Under the pieces are notes generated by a model. It was not told where the DNA came from. It saw only the letters and a program-made list of their open reading frames with translations, and made no database searches. The translations under genes and the position numbers were made by a program. Positions 46,009 through 54,236 of a stretch of DNA of 64,000 bases are shown here, piece after piece. The number at the start of each line of letters is the position of its first letter. Position 1 is the first letter of the stretch. Origin of the DNA: Prevotellaceae bacterium KH2P17 (GTDB lineage Bacteria > Bacteroidota > Bacteroidia > Bacteroidales > Bacteroidaceae); contig FZRE01000017.1 of the NCBI GenBank assembly GCA_900199655.1, positions 1-64,000 of the forward strand. The letters run 5' to 3'.

Positions 46009-47808
46009 ATGAACAAGATACGCATTTTAATCTTATCACTATTTGCCACGCTAACCACCGCCCTCACCGCCCAAACGGCATGGCACAACCCCATGGAGGG
46101 CGATGTTCCGGCACTGTTCGGCCGTGCCTGGAACCAGGAAACGGGCAAAGGTTCCTTTGCCAGGGTGCCGGAGCGGCTGCAGAAGGACCTGCCCAAGAAG
46201 GTCTATGAGCTGGCCCAAAACAGTGCGGGGTTGTCGGTAAAGTTCGTCACCAACTCGCGCAACATCAGCGTCAGGTTCAAGGTGGCCGACAAAGGCAACC
46301 TGCACAACATGTCGGACCTCAACGAATCGGGAGCCGACCTCTACGCCCTCACTCCCAAGGGCACCTATCACTGGGTGGGCAACCACCTGAGCTACAAGTT
46401 CGGTAAGTCGGCCCAGGACACCACCTACATCAACTTCAGCGGGCTGAGCGTAAACGGCGACATGGAGTACCAGCTCTATCTGCCCAACTACAACAGCGTT
46501 ACGGCACTTGAGGTGGGCGTAGACGGCGGCTCCACCTTCCGCTTCCTCCGTCCTACAGCAGAGCGTCCCGTCGTGGTCTACGGTTCCTCCATCATCCAGG
46601 GAGCTTCGCCTTCGCGGCCCGGCCTGGCCATTACCAACGTGGTGCAGCGCAACCTGCGCAAGCCGGTTGTCAACCTCGGCTTCTCGGGCAACTGCCTCAT
46701 GGAGCCTGCCCTCTTCCGTGCACTGGCCGAGATTGACGCCAGCGCCTACGTGATAGACCCCATCCCCAACTCCTACCGCCTGCAAGCAGACGAGATAGTG
46801 AAGCGCACCACGGAGGGCGTAACCCTGCTGCGGCAGAAGCGCAGCGCCCCCATCATCCTTGTAGAGTGCTACGCAGCCAGCGACAGCGTGATGAGGAACG
46901 ACAGCTACGCCCGCTACCAGGCTGCCAACCTCAGCCTGCGCAAAGCTTACCAAACCCTCGTACAGCAGGGCGTCAAGGACCTCTATCTGCTCGGCCAGCA
47001 GTATCTCGACCTGGGCGAAGAGGGCATGATAGAGGGTACTCACCCCAACGACCTGGGCTGCATGACGTATGCCGAGGCCTACACCCGCATGCTGCGCTCC
47101 GTCATCGGCACCAAGACCATCGCCCACCGCGGCTATTGGGACACCGAGGGCAGCGCCCAGAACTCCATCGCCTCGCTCATGAAGGCTGACAGCATACAGA
47201 CCTACGGCTCCGAGTTCGACGTGTGGATTACGCGCGACGGGCAGGTTGTGGTGAACCATGACCCCGAAATAAACGGCATCACCATAGAGACCACCGACTA
47301 CAAAGACCTCAAAGACCAGAAGCTGCGCAACGGAGAGCGCATCTCGCTGCTCAAGGACTATCTGGCTGCCGGCACCCGCTGCAGCACCAAACTGATACTG
47401 GAAGTGAAGAAACACAAGAGCCAGAAGCGCGAAGACAAGTGCGTAGACGAGGCCATCAAGATGATAAAGGCAGCCCGGCTGGGCAGCGACCGGCTGGAGT
47501 TCATTTCCTTCAGCCTCGAGGCCTGCAAGCGTCTGCACGCCCGCCTCAAGGACTACAACGTGGCCTACCTCAACGGCGACCTCGCCCCGGCCGAAGTCAA
47601 AGCCCTCGGCTTGACAGGTATCGACTACCAGCAGAAGGTCATCAACCAGCATCCCGAGTGGGTGCAGCAATGCCACGACCTTGGCTTAACCGTCAATGTG
47701 TGGACGGTCAACAAGACGGCCGACATGCAGAAGGACATCAAACTGGGCGTGGACTTCATCACAACCAACAAGCCTGTGGAGTGCATGGAGTTAACCCGGA
47801 TGAAGTAA
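46009..47808 (+). CDS. SGNH esterase-glycerophosphodiester phosphodiesterase fusion
   Basis: A 599-residue secreted protein with signal peptide (to TALTAQ, about residue 22). A beta domain (residues 25-180) leads into an SGNH hydrolase: Ser194 in VVYGSSI, the oxyanion block NLGFSGN and His345 in EGTHPNDLG. The catalytic-acid position reads Glu, where DGTHPND is usual. A GDPD domain follows directly: His373 in IAHRGYWDTEGSAQNS, then SEFDVWITRDG, VVVNHDP and LILEVKKH. The chain could remove an ester-linked group and then cleave a glycerophosphodiester. It is the last gene of the Sus-like operon. Confidence 0.9.
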   Translation: MNKIRILILSLFATLTTALTAQTAWHNPMEGDVPALFGRAWNQETGKGSFARVPERLQKDLPKKVYELAQNSAGLSVKFVTNSRNISVRFKVADKGNLHNMSDLNESGADLYALTPKGTYHWVGNHLSYKFGKSAQDTTYINFSGLSVNGDMEYQLYLPNYNSVTALEVGVDGGSTFRFLRPTAERPVVVYGSSIIQGASPSRPGLAITNVVQRNLRKPVVNLGFSGNCLMEPALFRALAEIDASAYVIDPIPNSYRLQADEIVKRTTEGVTLLRQKRSAPIILVECYAASDSVMRNDSYARYQAANLSLRKAYQTLVQQGVKDLYLLGQQYLDLGEEGMIEGTHPNDLGCMTYAEAYTRMLRSVIGTKTIAHRGYWDTEGSAQNSIASLMKADSIQTYGSEFDVWITRDGQVVVNHDPEINGITIETTDYKDLKDQKLRNGERISLLKDYLAAGTRCSTKLILEVKKHKSQKREDKCVDEAIKMIKAARLGSDRLEFISFSLEACKRLHARLKDYNVAYLNGDLAPAEVKALGLTGIDYQQKVINQHPEWVQQCHDLGLTVNVWTVNKTADMQKDIKLGVDFITTNKPVECMELTRMK

Positions 47809-47926
47809 CACTCTGCTCCCGCCTTTTCATCCCGCACAACAAGCCCGCCAAAAGGCAAATCTCAACACCCCATACCCGCCGTGGTAAAACAGACGGATAT
47901 GGGGTTTCTGCTTTCTCCTGCATGCT

Positions 47927-48509
47927 TATCATCTCCTCCTACCCTCCCTTTTCCAAGGGTAGGAACCGCTGCTACAGGTTTCCTGCTCATTAGTTGCTCA
48001 TTTTTAAAGATAGAGTAACAGAGTATCTTTTCTGCTGCTGTTGATTTTCTACTGGTTAGTCCCTGCTTATTTAAGACAGAGTAACAGAGTAATTTTTCTG
48101 CTGCTGCGAGTTTGCTGCATAGCGGGAGCGAGTAAGCAACGGGTTGCGAAAAGGCAAACCGGTATCCTCCCCTTTCCAAGGGGAGGCGGAGGAGGGGATG
48201 ACCTAATGGCAGGAAACAGCAAAGGAGCAAAAGATATCATCCCCTCCTAACCTCCCCTTTCTAAGGGGAGGAACCGCTGCTACAGGTTTCCTGCTCATTA
48301 GTTGCTCATTTTTAAAGACAGAGTAACAAAGTATCTTTTCTGCTGCTGTTGATTTTCTACTGGTTAGTCCCTGCTTATTTAAGACAGAGTAACAGAGTAA
48401 TTTTTCTGCTGCTGCGAGTTTGCTGCATAGCGGGAGCGAGCAAGCAACGGGTTGCGAAAAGGCAAACCGGTATCCTCCCCTTGGAAAGGGGAGGCGGAGG
48501 AGGGGATGA
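47927..48509. repeat. 308-bp direct tandem duplication
   Basis: Sequence 47927-48201 recurs at 48235-48509 with an offset of exactly 308 bp and only a few differences. Each copy contains two related internal blocks (AGAGTAACAGAGTA..TTTTCTGCTGCTG) and ends in the palindromic block GGTATCCTCCCC..GGGGAGG, also found at 7532-7573. Short ORFs here are translations of the repeat and not credible genes. The whole 47809-48861 gap holds no other gene. Confidence 0.88.
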
Positions 48510-48631
48510 TTTTCAGCAAGTTTATGGGCTCTCTACAGCGTGTATCAAATCTTCTTATGAGCAAGCAACACCACGAAAGACGCCAAACTGCGGGGCTGAC
48601 AAAATGATTTGGGCAGCTAAAACACCAACTC

Positions 48632-48706
48632 CGGGAACTTTCGACAAGTGTCACATGATTGTGTGACACTTGTCGAACAATCATGCGACACTTGTCAAAA
48701 GTTGCT
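48632..48706. repeat. 22-bp-period palindromic array, GACACTTGTC class (copy C)
   Basis: The 12-mer CGACACTTGTCG, its complement or a one-base variant starts at 48642, 48664 and 48686, again exactly 22 bp apart. It is flanked by CCGGGAACTTT and AAAAGTT. The outer end motifs of copies A and B are missing here. Confidence 0.85.
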
Positions 48707-48824
48707 GGACACAACATATCGGTACATGAAAAGACAACGGAAACTACGGGAGAACGGGGATTTTGCATTCGGCGAGCAGCCTTTATCAAACAAGAAAAGC
48801 AAACTACAAGGACAAAAGGGCATA

Positions 48825-48855
48825 CAAAAACAGCAAGCCTTGTGAGCTTGCTGTT
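48825..48855 (-). terminator. Terminator of the tRNA-Pro gene
   Basis: On the minus strand GCTTGCTGTT's complement pairs AACAGCAAGC (48846-48855 with 48829-48838), and a run of five T follows. It lies just downstream of the tRNA-Pro 3' end. Confidence 0.8.
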
Positions 48856-48861
48856 CTCTTG

Positions 48862-48937
48862 TGGTCGGGATGACCGGACTCGAACTGGCGACCCCTACGT
48901 CCCGAACGTAGTGCGCTACCAACTGCGCTACATCCCG
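48862..48937 (-). tRNA. tRNA-Pro (CGG)
   Basis: The minus strand folds as a 76-nt cloverleaf: acceptor CGGGATG/CATCCCG, anticodon loop TTCGGGA giving anticodon CGG, T-loop TTCGAGT, and an encoded CCA end. The T-stem has one A-C mismatch. A -7-like TATCTTTG lies upstream on the minus strand (48988-48981). Confidence 0.95.
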
Positions 48938-49027
48938 CCGCTGGCGTTGAAAGAACGGAGTTTGTTCCTCAAACGCGGTGCAAAGATACGCTATTTTTCT
49001 GAAACAAGACAATTTTATGGGCAAAAA

Positions 49028-49059
49028 TTTGTGTATATCGGTTAAAAACCATACCTTTG
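49028..49059 (+). promoter_or_regulatory. Promoter of the tRNA-Phe gene
   Basis: TTTG (49028-49031) and TACCTTTG (49052-49059) are exactly 20 bp apart, a full Bacteroidetes promoter, 17 bp before the tRNA. Confidence 0.78.
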
Positions 49060-49076
49060 CACACGCAATTCAACGA

Positions 49077-49149
49077 GGTACCTTAGCTCAGGTGGTAGAG
49101 CAATGGACTGAAAATCCATGTGTCCTTGGTTCAACTCCAAGAGGTACCA
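49077..49149 (+). tRNA. tRNA-Phe (GAA)
   Basis: A 73-nt cloverleaf: acceptor GGTACCT/AGGTACC with discriminator A, D-loop AGGTGGT, anticodon loop TGAAAAT with anticodon GAA, and T-loop TTCAACT. CCA is not encoded, unlike the neighbouring tRNA-Pro. Confidence 0.97.
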
Positions 49150-49159
49150 CACCGAAAAC

Positions 49160-49210
49160 AACGAAAGGACAGATGACGAACCGCTTGGTTCCCGTCTGTC
49201 CTTTTTCGTT
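49160..49210. terminator. Terminator between tRNA-Phe and murF
   Basis: AACGAAAGGACAGA (49160-49173) pairs with TCTGTCC..CGTT (49195-49210), and the loop holds a nested GAACC/GGTTC stem. TTTTT lies within the 3' arm on the plus strand. The site serves tRNA-Phe and may also stop convergent murF transcripts. Confidence 0.82.
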
Positions 49211-49236
49211 TCTCCCCTATTTACCGGGTCGGCCGG

Positions 49237-50541
49237 TCAGAGCAGCCCAGGCAGCTGCGCGAGGTTGATGCCGTTGCTGCCCTTGATGAGGATGCAACGC
49301 CCCCGGGGCTGCCTGCGGGCTATCTCGGCCTTTACCTCCTCCACGTTGCGGAACTTGCGGAAGCTGCATTGCGTGCGGCCGAACTCTTCACCCACCAGCC
49401 ACACCTCGGTATCGGTAAGTTCGCCCAGCCTGTCGGCTATCTTCTGGTGCTCCTCCGCGCTGGCTTCGCCGAGTTCGCGCATGTCGCCCAGGATGGCCAT
49501 CTTAGGGCTGCTGACCTTTATCTGCGCAAAGTTGTCGAGTGCGGCGGCCATGCTCGTGGGGTTGGCATTGTAGGCGTCAACTATCAGCTGGTTGTGGGCA
49601 GTCTGCTCGAACTGCGACCGGTTGTTGCTCGGTACGTAGTTCTCTATGGCGTGGCAGGCCTGGGCAGGGGTGATGCCGAAGTGCAGTCCCACGGCTATGG
49701 CAGCCAGCATGTTGTCTATGTTGTAGGCACCGATGAGGCGCGTCTGCACCTCCTTCCACTCTCCCCCTTGCTCGCGCCAGCGGAAACGGAGGAAAGGTTC
49801 GCAGCCCACGACCTCGCCCTGCACGTTCACCAGGTCGCTCTGGCCGTAGCTCACGATGCGTTCCAGCTCGCGGTCGGCAGCCATCTGCATGAGGAAATCG
49901 TTGCTCTCGTTGAGGAAAACGAGGCCGTCGTGGCGCTTCAGATAGTCGTACAGCTCGCCCTTGGTTCGCATCACGCCCTCAAAACTGCCGAAACCTTGCA
50001 GGTGGGCGCGGCCTACGTTGGTGATAAGACCGCAGGTGGGCTCCACGTATTCCACCAGGCGGGTGATGTCGCCGGGATGGCTCGCGCCCATTTCAACTAC
50101 CGCTATGTCGTGCTGAGGGGCTATGCGCAGCAGCGTCTTGGGCACACCAACGTCGTTGTTGAAGTTGCCCTCGGTGTGCAACACGCAGAAGCGCTCGGCC
50201 AGCACGGCCGATACCAGCTCCTTGGTGGTGGTCTTGCCGTTGGTTCCGGTTATGCCTATAACGGGAATGTTGAACTGCCGGCGGTGCTCGCGGGCCAGCT
50301 GCTTGAAGGCTACGAGAGCATCGGCAACGAGGATATAGCGGCCGTTGCCGGGCTCGGTGTATTCAGGCTCGTCGACAACGGCATAGCTGCAGCCCTGCTG
50401 CAAGGCCGACGCGGCAAACTTGTTGCCGTCGAACGATTCGCCCTTCAGGGCCACGAAGATGCTGCCCTCGGGACAGTTGCGGCTGTCGGTCGTAACGACC
50501 GGATGCTGCGTATAAAGCTGGTAGAGTTCTGATATTTCCAT
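49237..50541 (-). CDS. murF: UDP-MurNAc-tripeptide-D-Ala-D-Ala ligase
   Basis: A 434-residue Mur ligase for the last cytoplasmic step of peptidoglycan precursor synthesis. The N-terminal domain has TTDSRNCPEGSIFVALKG, the ATP loop is GITGTNGKTTTKELV, and VEMGASHPGDI and VDAYNANPTSM are the conserved central and C-terminal blocks. The start at 50541 (MEISELYQLY) matches the family; the frame stays open 15 codons upstream, across the promoter. It is divergent from folP. Confidence 0.95.
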   Translation of the reverse strand: MEISELYQLYTQHPVVTTDSRNCPEGSIFVALKGESFDGNKFAASALQQGCSYAVVDEPEYTEPGNGRYILVADALVAFKQLAREHRRQFNIPVIGITGTNGKTTTKELVSAVLAERFCVLHTEGNFNNDVGVPKTLLRIAPQHDIAVVEMGASHPGDITRLVEYVEPTCGLITNVGRAHLQGFGSFEGVMRTKGELYDYLKRHDGLVFLNESNDFLMQMAADRELERIVSYGQSDLVNVQGEVVGCEPFLRFRWREQGGEWKEVQTRLIGAYNIDNMLAAIAVGLHFGITPAQACHAIENYVPSNNRSQFEQTAHNQLIVDAYNANPTSMAAALDNFAQIKVSSPKMAILGDMRELGEASAEEHQKIADRLGELTDTEVWLVGEEFGRTQCSFRKFRNVEEVKAEIARRQPRGRCILIKGSNGINLAQLPGLL

Positions 50542-50583
50542 CGTCAATCTGTTGAATTCATTCTTCCGAATTTCTATTTTGTG

Positions 50584-50643
50584 CAAAGTTACTGCAAAAA
50601 TCTTAAAATGAAATTGATTTTACGATTAATATCGCTATCTTTG
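50584..50643. promoter_or_regulatory. Divergent -7 elements for murF and folP
   Basis: The minus strand reads TAACTTTG at 50591-50584 (murF side), and the plus strand reads TATCTTTG at 50636-50643 (folP side). Both match TAnnTTTG; the -33 boxes are weak. The spacing fits back-to-back promoters. Confidence 0.5.
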
Positions 50644-50705
50644 CAAAAGTCAATAAAACCTTTGGCAGCCGCCGGTGTGGCCGCTGCCCGAATTAAAAAC
50701 ACAAG

Positions 50706-51512
50706 ATGGATTATACTGTCAACGTGGGAGGAAGGCTCCTCTCTACAACCGAACCGCTGGTAATGGGCATCCTGAACGTAACGCCCGACTCGTTCTTTGC
50801 CGGTAGCAGAGCCCGGGAAGAGAGCGAGATAGCTCGCAGGGCCCATGAACTCGCAGGGCAGGGAGCCGCCATCATCGACATAGGCGGATGCTCCACCCGC
50901 CCCGGAGGCGCCATAGCTACCGAGGCGGAGGAGACGGAACGCGTACGCAAGGCACTGCAGGTAGTGCGGCGGGAGCTGCCGGAGGCGGTGGTTTCGATAG
51001 ATACCTTCAGGCCTGCAGTGGCGCGGATGGCCGTCGGGGAGTTCGGTCCGTGCATCATCAACGATGTTTCAACAGGTCAGGATGCCGACATGTTCCCTAC
51101 CGTTGCCGCCCTGCGCGTACCTTATATATTAATGTCGGCGCGCGCCAACATCAGCGACATGCTCGTGGAATTTGCCGACAAGGTGCAGCAACTGCGCGAC
51201 CTGGGGCAAAAGGACATCATCCTCGACCCCGGCTTCGGCTTCGGTAAGACCCTGGAAGAAAACTATACGGTGCTGCGGGAGATGCGCAAGCTGGAGGTTC
51301 TGGGGCTGCCCCTGCTGGCCGGACTGTCGCGTAAGCGCATGGTGCACCAGCTCCTCGGCACCACGGCCGACGAGGCTCTGAACGGTACCACGGTGCTCAA
51401 CACCATCGCACTGCTAAACGGTGCCGACATACTGCGGGTGCACGACGTGCGCCAAGCCGTGGAGGCCGTGGCCATAACGCGCCAGTTGAGGGCGGGAGAA
51501 GAAACGAACTGA
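50706..51512 (+). CDS. folP: Dihydropteroate synthase
   Basis: A 268-residue TIM-barrel enzyme joining pterin pyrophosphate and p-aminobenzoate in folate synthesis. It has MGILNVTPDSFFAGS, IIDIGGCSTRPGG, VSIDTFRPAVA, IILDPGFGFGKT and LAGLSRKRM, the family's ordered motifs. IGGCSTRPG has Cys where Glu is often seen (IGGEST); this also occurs in relatives. The gene is followed 24 bp later by cdaA, a common pairing in Bacteroidetes. Confidence 0.94.
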   Translation: MDYTVNVGGRLLSTTEPLVMGILNVTPDSFFAGSRAREESEIARRAHELAGQGAAIIDIGGCSTRPGGAIATEAEETERVRKALQVVRRELPEAVVSIDTFRPAVARMAVGEFGPCIINDVSTGQDADMFPTVAALRVPYILMSARANISDMLVEFADKVQQLRDLGQKDIILDPGFGFGKTLEENYTVLREMRKLEVLGLPLLAGLSRKRMVHQLLGTTADEALNGTTVLNTIALLNGADILRVHDVRQAVEAVAITRQLRAGEETN

Positions 51513-51536
51513 AGTGTAACTTTTAACTGACAAGAC

Positions 51537-52310
51537 GTGTTTTTCGATTTTGGAATCAAGGACATCATCGACATTTTCCTGGTCGCTCTGATGCTCTACT
51601 ACATCTACAGGCTGATGAAGGAGTCGCGTTCGCTCAACGTCTTCATCGGAATTCTTGTGTTCATCGTAGTCTGGTTGTTCGTAAGCCAGGTGCTGGAGAT
51701 GCGTCTTCTCGGCTCCATGCTCGACAAGCTGGTGAGCGTGGGCGTAATAGGACTCATCGTGCTGTTCCAAGAGGAGATACGCAAGTTTCTCTATCAGCTC
51801 GGTGCCCACCAGCGTTTCAAGGCCATCACCCGCTTCTTCACCACGGGCAAAAGCCAGGTGGAGGAAGAAGACAAGCAAACCATTATACCCATCGTGATGG
51901 CGTGCATGAGCATGTCGAAGAGCAAAGTGGGCGCCCTCATCGTGATAGAAAGGAGCGTGCCGCTGGACGACATCGTCACTACCGGCGAGCTGCTGGACGC
52001 CAATGTCAGCCAGCGGCTCATCGAGAACATTTTTTTCAAGAACTCGCCCCTGCACGACGGGGCCATGATTATATCCAAGAAACGCATCAAGGCGGCAGGT
52101 TGCATCCTGCCGGTGTCGCACGACATGGACATACCCAAGGAGCTCGGACTGCGCCACAGGGCTGCAATGGGCATCTCGCAGGATTCTGATGCCATTGCCG
52201 TAGTGGTGTCCGAGGAAACCGGTCGCATTACTGCAGCCATCAAGGGGCAGTTCTATCTGCGCCTTTCGGCCGAGGAGCTGGAGAGCCTCCTGGCCAAGGA
52301 GATGGCATAA
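51537..52310 (+). CDS. cdaA: Diadenylate cyclase CdaA
   Basis: A 257-residue c-di-AMP synthase. Three N-terminal membrane helices (residues about 8-80) lead to the DAC domain with the catalytic HDGAMII (Asp174) and GLRHRAAMG motifs. The start codon is GTG (MFFDFGIKDIID). c-di-AMP controls envelope and osmotic homeostasis. Its partner CdaR is not in the window. A bidirectional terminator follows. Confidence 0.94.
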   Translation: MFFDFGIKDIIDIFLVALMLYYIYRLMKESRSLNVFIGILVFIVVWLFVSQVLEMRLLGSMLDKLVSVGVIGLIVLFQEEIRKFLYQLGAHQRFKAITRFFTTGKSQVEEEDKQTIIPIVMACMSMSKSKVGALIVIERSVPLDDIVTTGELLDANVSQRLIENIFFKNSPLHDGAMIISKKRIKAAGCILPVSHDMDIPKELGLRHRAAMGISQDSDAIAVVVSEETGRITAAIKGQFYLRLSAEELESLLAKEMA

Positions 52311-52314
52311 AAGC

Positions 52315-52356
52315 AACTTTCCCCGGTTCCTTCAGGAGAAGAAACCGGGGAAAGTT
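52315..52356. terminator. Bidirectional terminator between cdaA and the DUF2156 gene
   Basis: AACTTTCCCCGGTT (52315-52328) and its exact complement (52343-52356) form a 14-bp perfect stem. It lies between convergent genes and overlaps the last base of the minus-strand stop codon. Confidence 0.85.
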
Positions 52357-54080
52357 CAGTTCAACATCAAGCTCATTTCGGCATGTACATCCTTGAAGAT
52401 GAAGTCGGCCAGTTGGCGGATATTCATCTTGCAAGCCTCCGCATCGGGCTCATCGGTCTTGGTAACGAGCCCGTTCCCAATGATGTAATAGGCGTTGTTC
52501 ATCGGTATGTCCTTATCTCCCTGCACGCGGATTTTACACTGCTGCGCAGGATTTAGAGCCGCATAGAGCTGCAGGGCCTGCAGGGCGTTGATGACTCTCA
52601 GCATGCCCTGGATGTTTGTTGTGGCGGGATGATAGTCCTGCCCGGCCAGCCGGATGTCTTCCTGAATGATTTCCAGCCCGTCGGCATCATGCAGGAGCAC
52701 GCATTCCTTTTCACGTTGGCGCCTGTCGAAGTCGGCAAAGCTAACGGTTGCTGCATCGGCCGGAGGCGGCGTGCAGACAATTCGTTCGGCGTAGCCGCAC
52801 TTGCTGTACCAGCCGTAGAGCCACTTCTCGGCCGGTATGAGGGTGGCAAAGACCACGTTGCGGAAGTACAGCCGGAAGTGCGCCTGCCGCATCAGGTTAT
52901 TTCCCACGTCCTGTTTGCGGTAGCCGGTATCCACACTCACGCCACTCATGTAGGCCGTCCTGACCTCCCGCCCGCGGTAAAGCAGCGTGTAGGGCAGCGT
53001 CTGCAGGGCGCCCACCACATGCCTCCCGATTTGGCAGGTTACGTTATACTCGTTTCTGTAAACACGTGAGAAGTAAAGCTCCATGAATGCTTCGGGGTCG
53101 TTGAAGGCTTGCTTCCACAGTGCCCTTGTTTCCTGTTTGATGCGCTCCTGGTCCTCGAAATCGGCCAGCGGACGCTTCTCCATGACCACGTTTTTCTCCA
53201 AGAGAATGTCCGGTTTGTATGAAAGTTTGGCAAAGCGGAGCCCCTCCTTGCCCATGTCTTCTTCGCGGTTGATGTAGTAATAGTGCTCAGGCAGATGGCG
53301 GACGAACTCCTGGTTGATGATGGTAAAGCCGCCTTCGTACTGCGTGTCGGCCTTTTCAACGCACACGTCGAACGTGTTCTGGTTGATGGGACAGCCGAAG
53401 GTGAAGGCCATGAGCTTGCCGTCAACGAAGATGGTGCCGCCCATGAGCCCCAGTTTCTCCCACCGGTTGAAGGCCCGCGTCATGGAGCGCAGCTCCTCCG
53501 TGGTATCGTCCGCGCCCTCCTGTTCGCTGCGCCACTGCTGTTCCAGGCGCAGACATTCGGGGATGAGGTCGGTCGTCAGTTCCCGGTATTCATAGCCGGG
53601 ATAAAGCTTCTTGAACTTGTTGATGTGGTTGCGCTTGCTCTGCAGCTTCTTTCCCGACAAGCTGACGAGCTTCTCGCGGGTGTAGATGTAGTCGGAGTAG
53701 TTGCGGTCGGGCTTCATGTCGAACGTGTCCGGCATCACGTCCTCAATGATATCAGCCATCATGTTGCCCACACCAAGCATCAGGAACGGGTGCCCCATGG
53801 CGATGGAGTCTTCCCTCATGAGGCGCAGCACGTTCGTAAAGCCCTCTCGCAGCTCCTCTCTCCACTCGCCGCGGTACACCGGCGCCATGTAGGCCAGATG
53901 CCTGTCGGCGTAGAAACGGAACACGAGAAAGCCGTCGACAACGGCAAACTGCGTGTTGTAAAGGAACCGCCAGCTGATGATGTTGGCAAAGCTGAGGTCG
54001 CAATTCTGCCGGTCGCTGTAGAGTGTATAGCTCTGTATGAGTTCTTTGTCTGAAGTGCAGACATCCTTAAATCTAATCAT
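52356..54080 (-). CDS. DUF2156-GNAT fusion protein
   Basis: A 574-residue protein with two acyltransferase-like parts. Residues 1-285 match DUF2156, the C-terminal domain of phosphatidylglycerol lysyltransferases (SGKKLQSKRNHINKFKKLYP, and GGFTIINQEFVRHLPEHYYY). Residues about 305-440 resemble a GNAT domain (YMSGVSVDTGYRKQDVGNNL carries the acyl-CoA loop). A further small alpha/beta domain follows at the C-terminus, possibly sterol-carrier-like as in Eis proteins. No membrane helices are seen, so it is not a full MprF. The substrate is unknown; aminoacylation or acylation of a lipid or peptide is possible. The ATG at 54080 is preferred over the TTG at 54092. Confidence 0.8.
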   Translation of the reverse strand: MIRFKDVCTSDKELIQSYTLYSDRQNCDLSFANIISWRFLYNTQFAVVDGFLVFRFYADRHLAYMAPVYRGEWREELREGFTNVLRLMREDSIAMGHPFLMLGVGNMMADIIEDVMPDTFDMKPDRNYSDYIYTREKLVSLSGKKLQSKRNHINKFKKLYPGYEYRELTTDLIPECLRLEQQWRSEQEGADDTTEELRSMTRAFNRWEKLGLMGGTIFVDGKLMAFTFGCPINQNTFDVCVEKADTQYEGGFTIINQEFVRHLPEHYYYINREEDMGKEGLRFAKLSYKPDILLEKNVVMEKRPLADFEDQERIKQETRALWKQAFNDPEAFMELYFSRVYRNEYNVTCQIGRHVVGALQTLPYTLLYRGREVRTAYMSGVSVDTGYRKQDVGNNLMRQAHFRLYFRNVVFATLIPAEKWLYGWYSKCGYAERIVCTPPPADAATVSFADFDRRQREKECVLLHDADGLEIIQEDIRLAGQDYHPATTNIQGMLRVINALQALQLYAALNPAQQCKIRVQGDKDIPMNNAYYIIGNGLVTKTDEPDAEACKMNIRQLADFIFKDVHAEMSLMLN

Positions 54081-54160
54081 AGAAGATGCCAATAATGGTT
54101 TCTCGTCGCAAAATTAGGAAAATTTATCTGATTACCAAGCGCTATATCGGTTATTTTTCT

Positions 54161-54168
54161 TACTTTTG
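54161..54168 (+). promoter_or_regulatory. -7 element of pta-ackA
   Basis: TACTTTTG matches TAnnTTTG, about 70 bp upstream of pta. No clear -33 TTTG is found 20 bp before it. Confidence 0.5.
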
Positions 54169-54236
54169 CAAAGTGTAAATTGCAAAACAACAAGCATCCT
54201 TTTCGATTGAAACACTACACATCTTAAATACAAATT

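Noticed and set aside
46051..47676. Very long antisense ORF (541 codons) opposite the SGNH-GDPD gene
   Set aside because: The plus strand has an unambiguous two-domain enzyme; the antisense frame stays open because of GC-rich codon usage and has no recognisable protein features. Similar long shadows at 49369-50532, 10566-11474 and 38649-39617 were dropped for the same reason.
47927..48509. Insertion sequence
   Set aside because: No transposase reading frame and no terminal inverted repeats bound the block; direct tandem duplication explains it.
48041..48666. Two similar small ORFs that look like a duplicated gene
   Set aside because: They are translations of the 308-bp tandem duplication and its GC palindrome. 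Their length differs only where the second copy runs into array C, and there is no promoter or family similarity.
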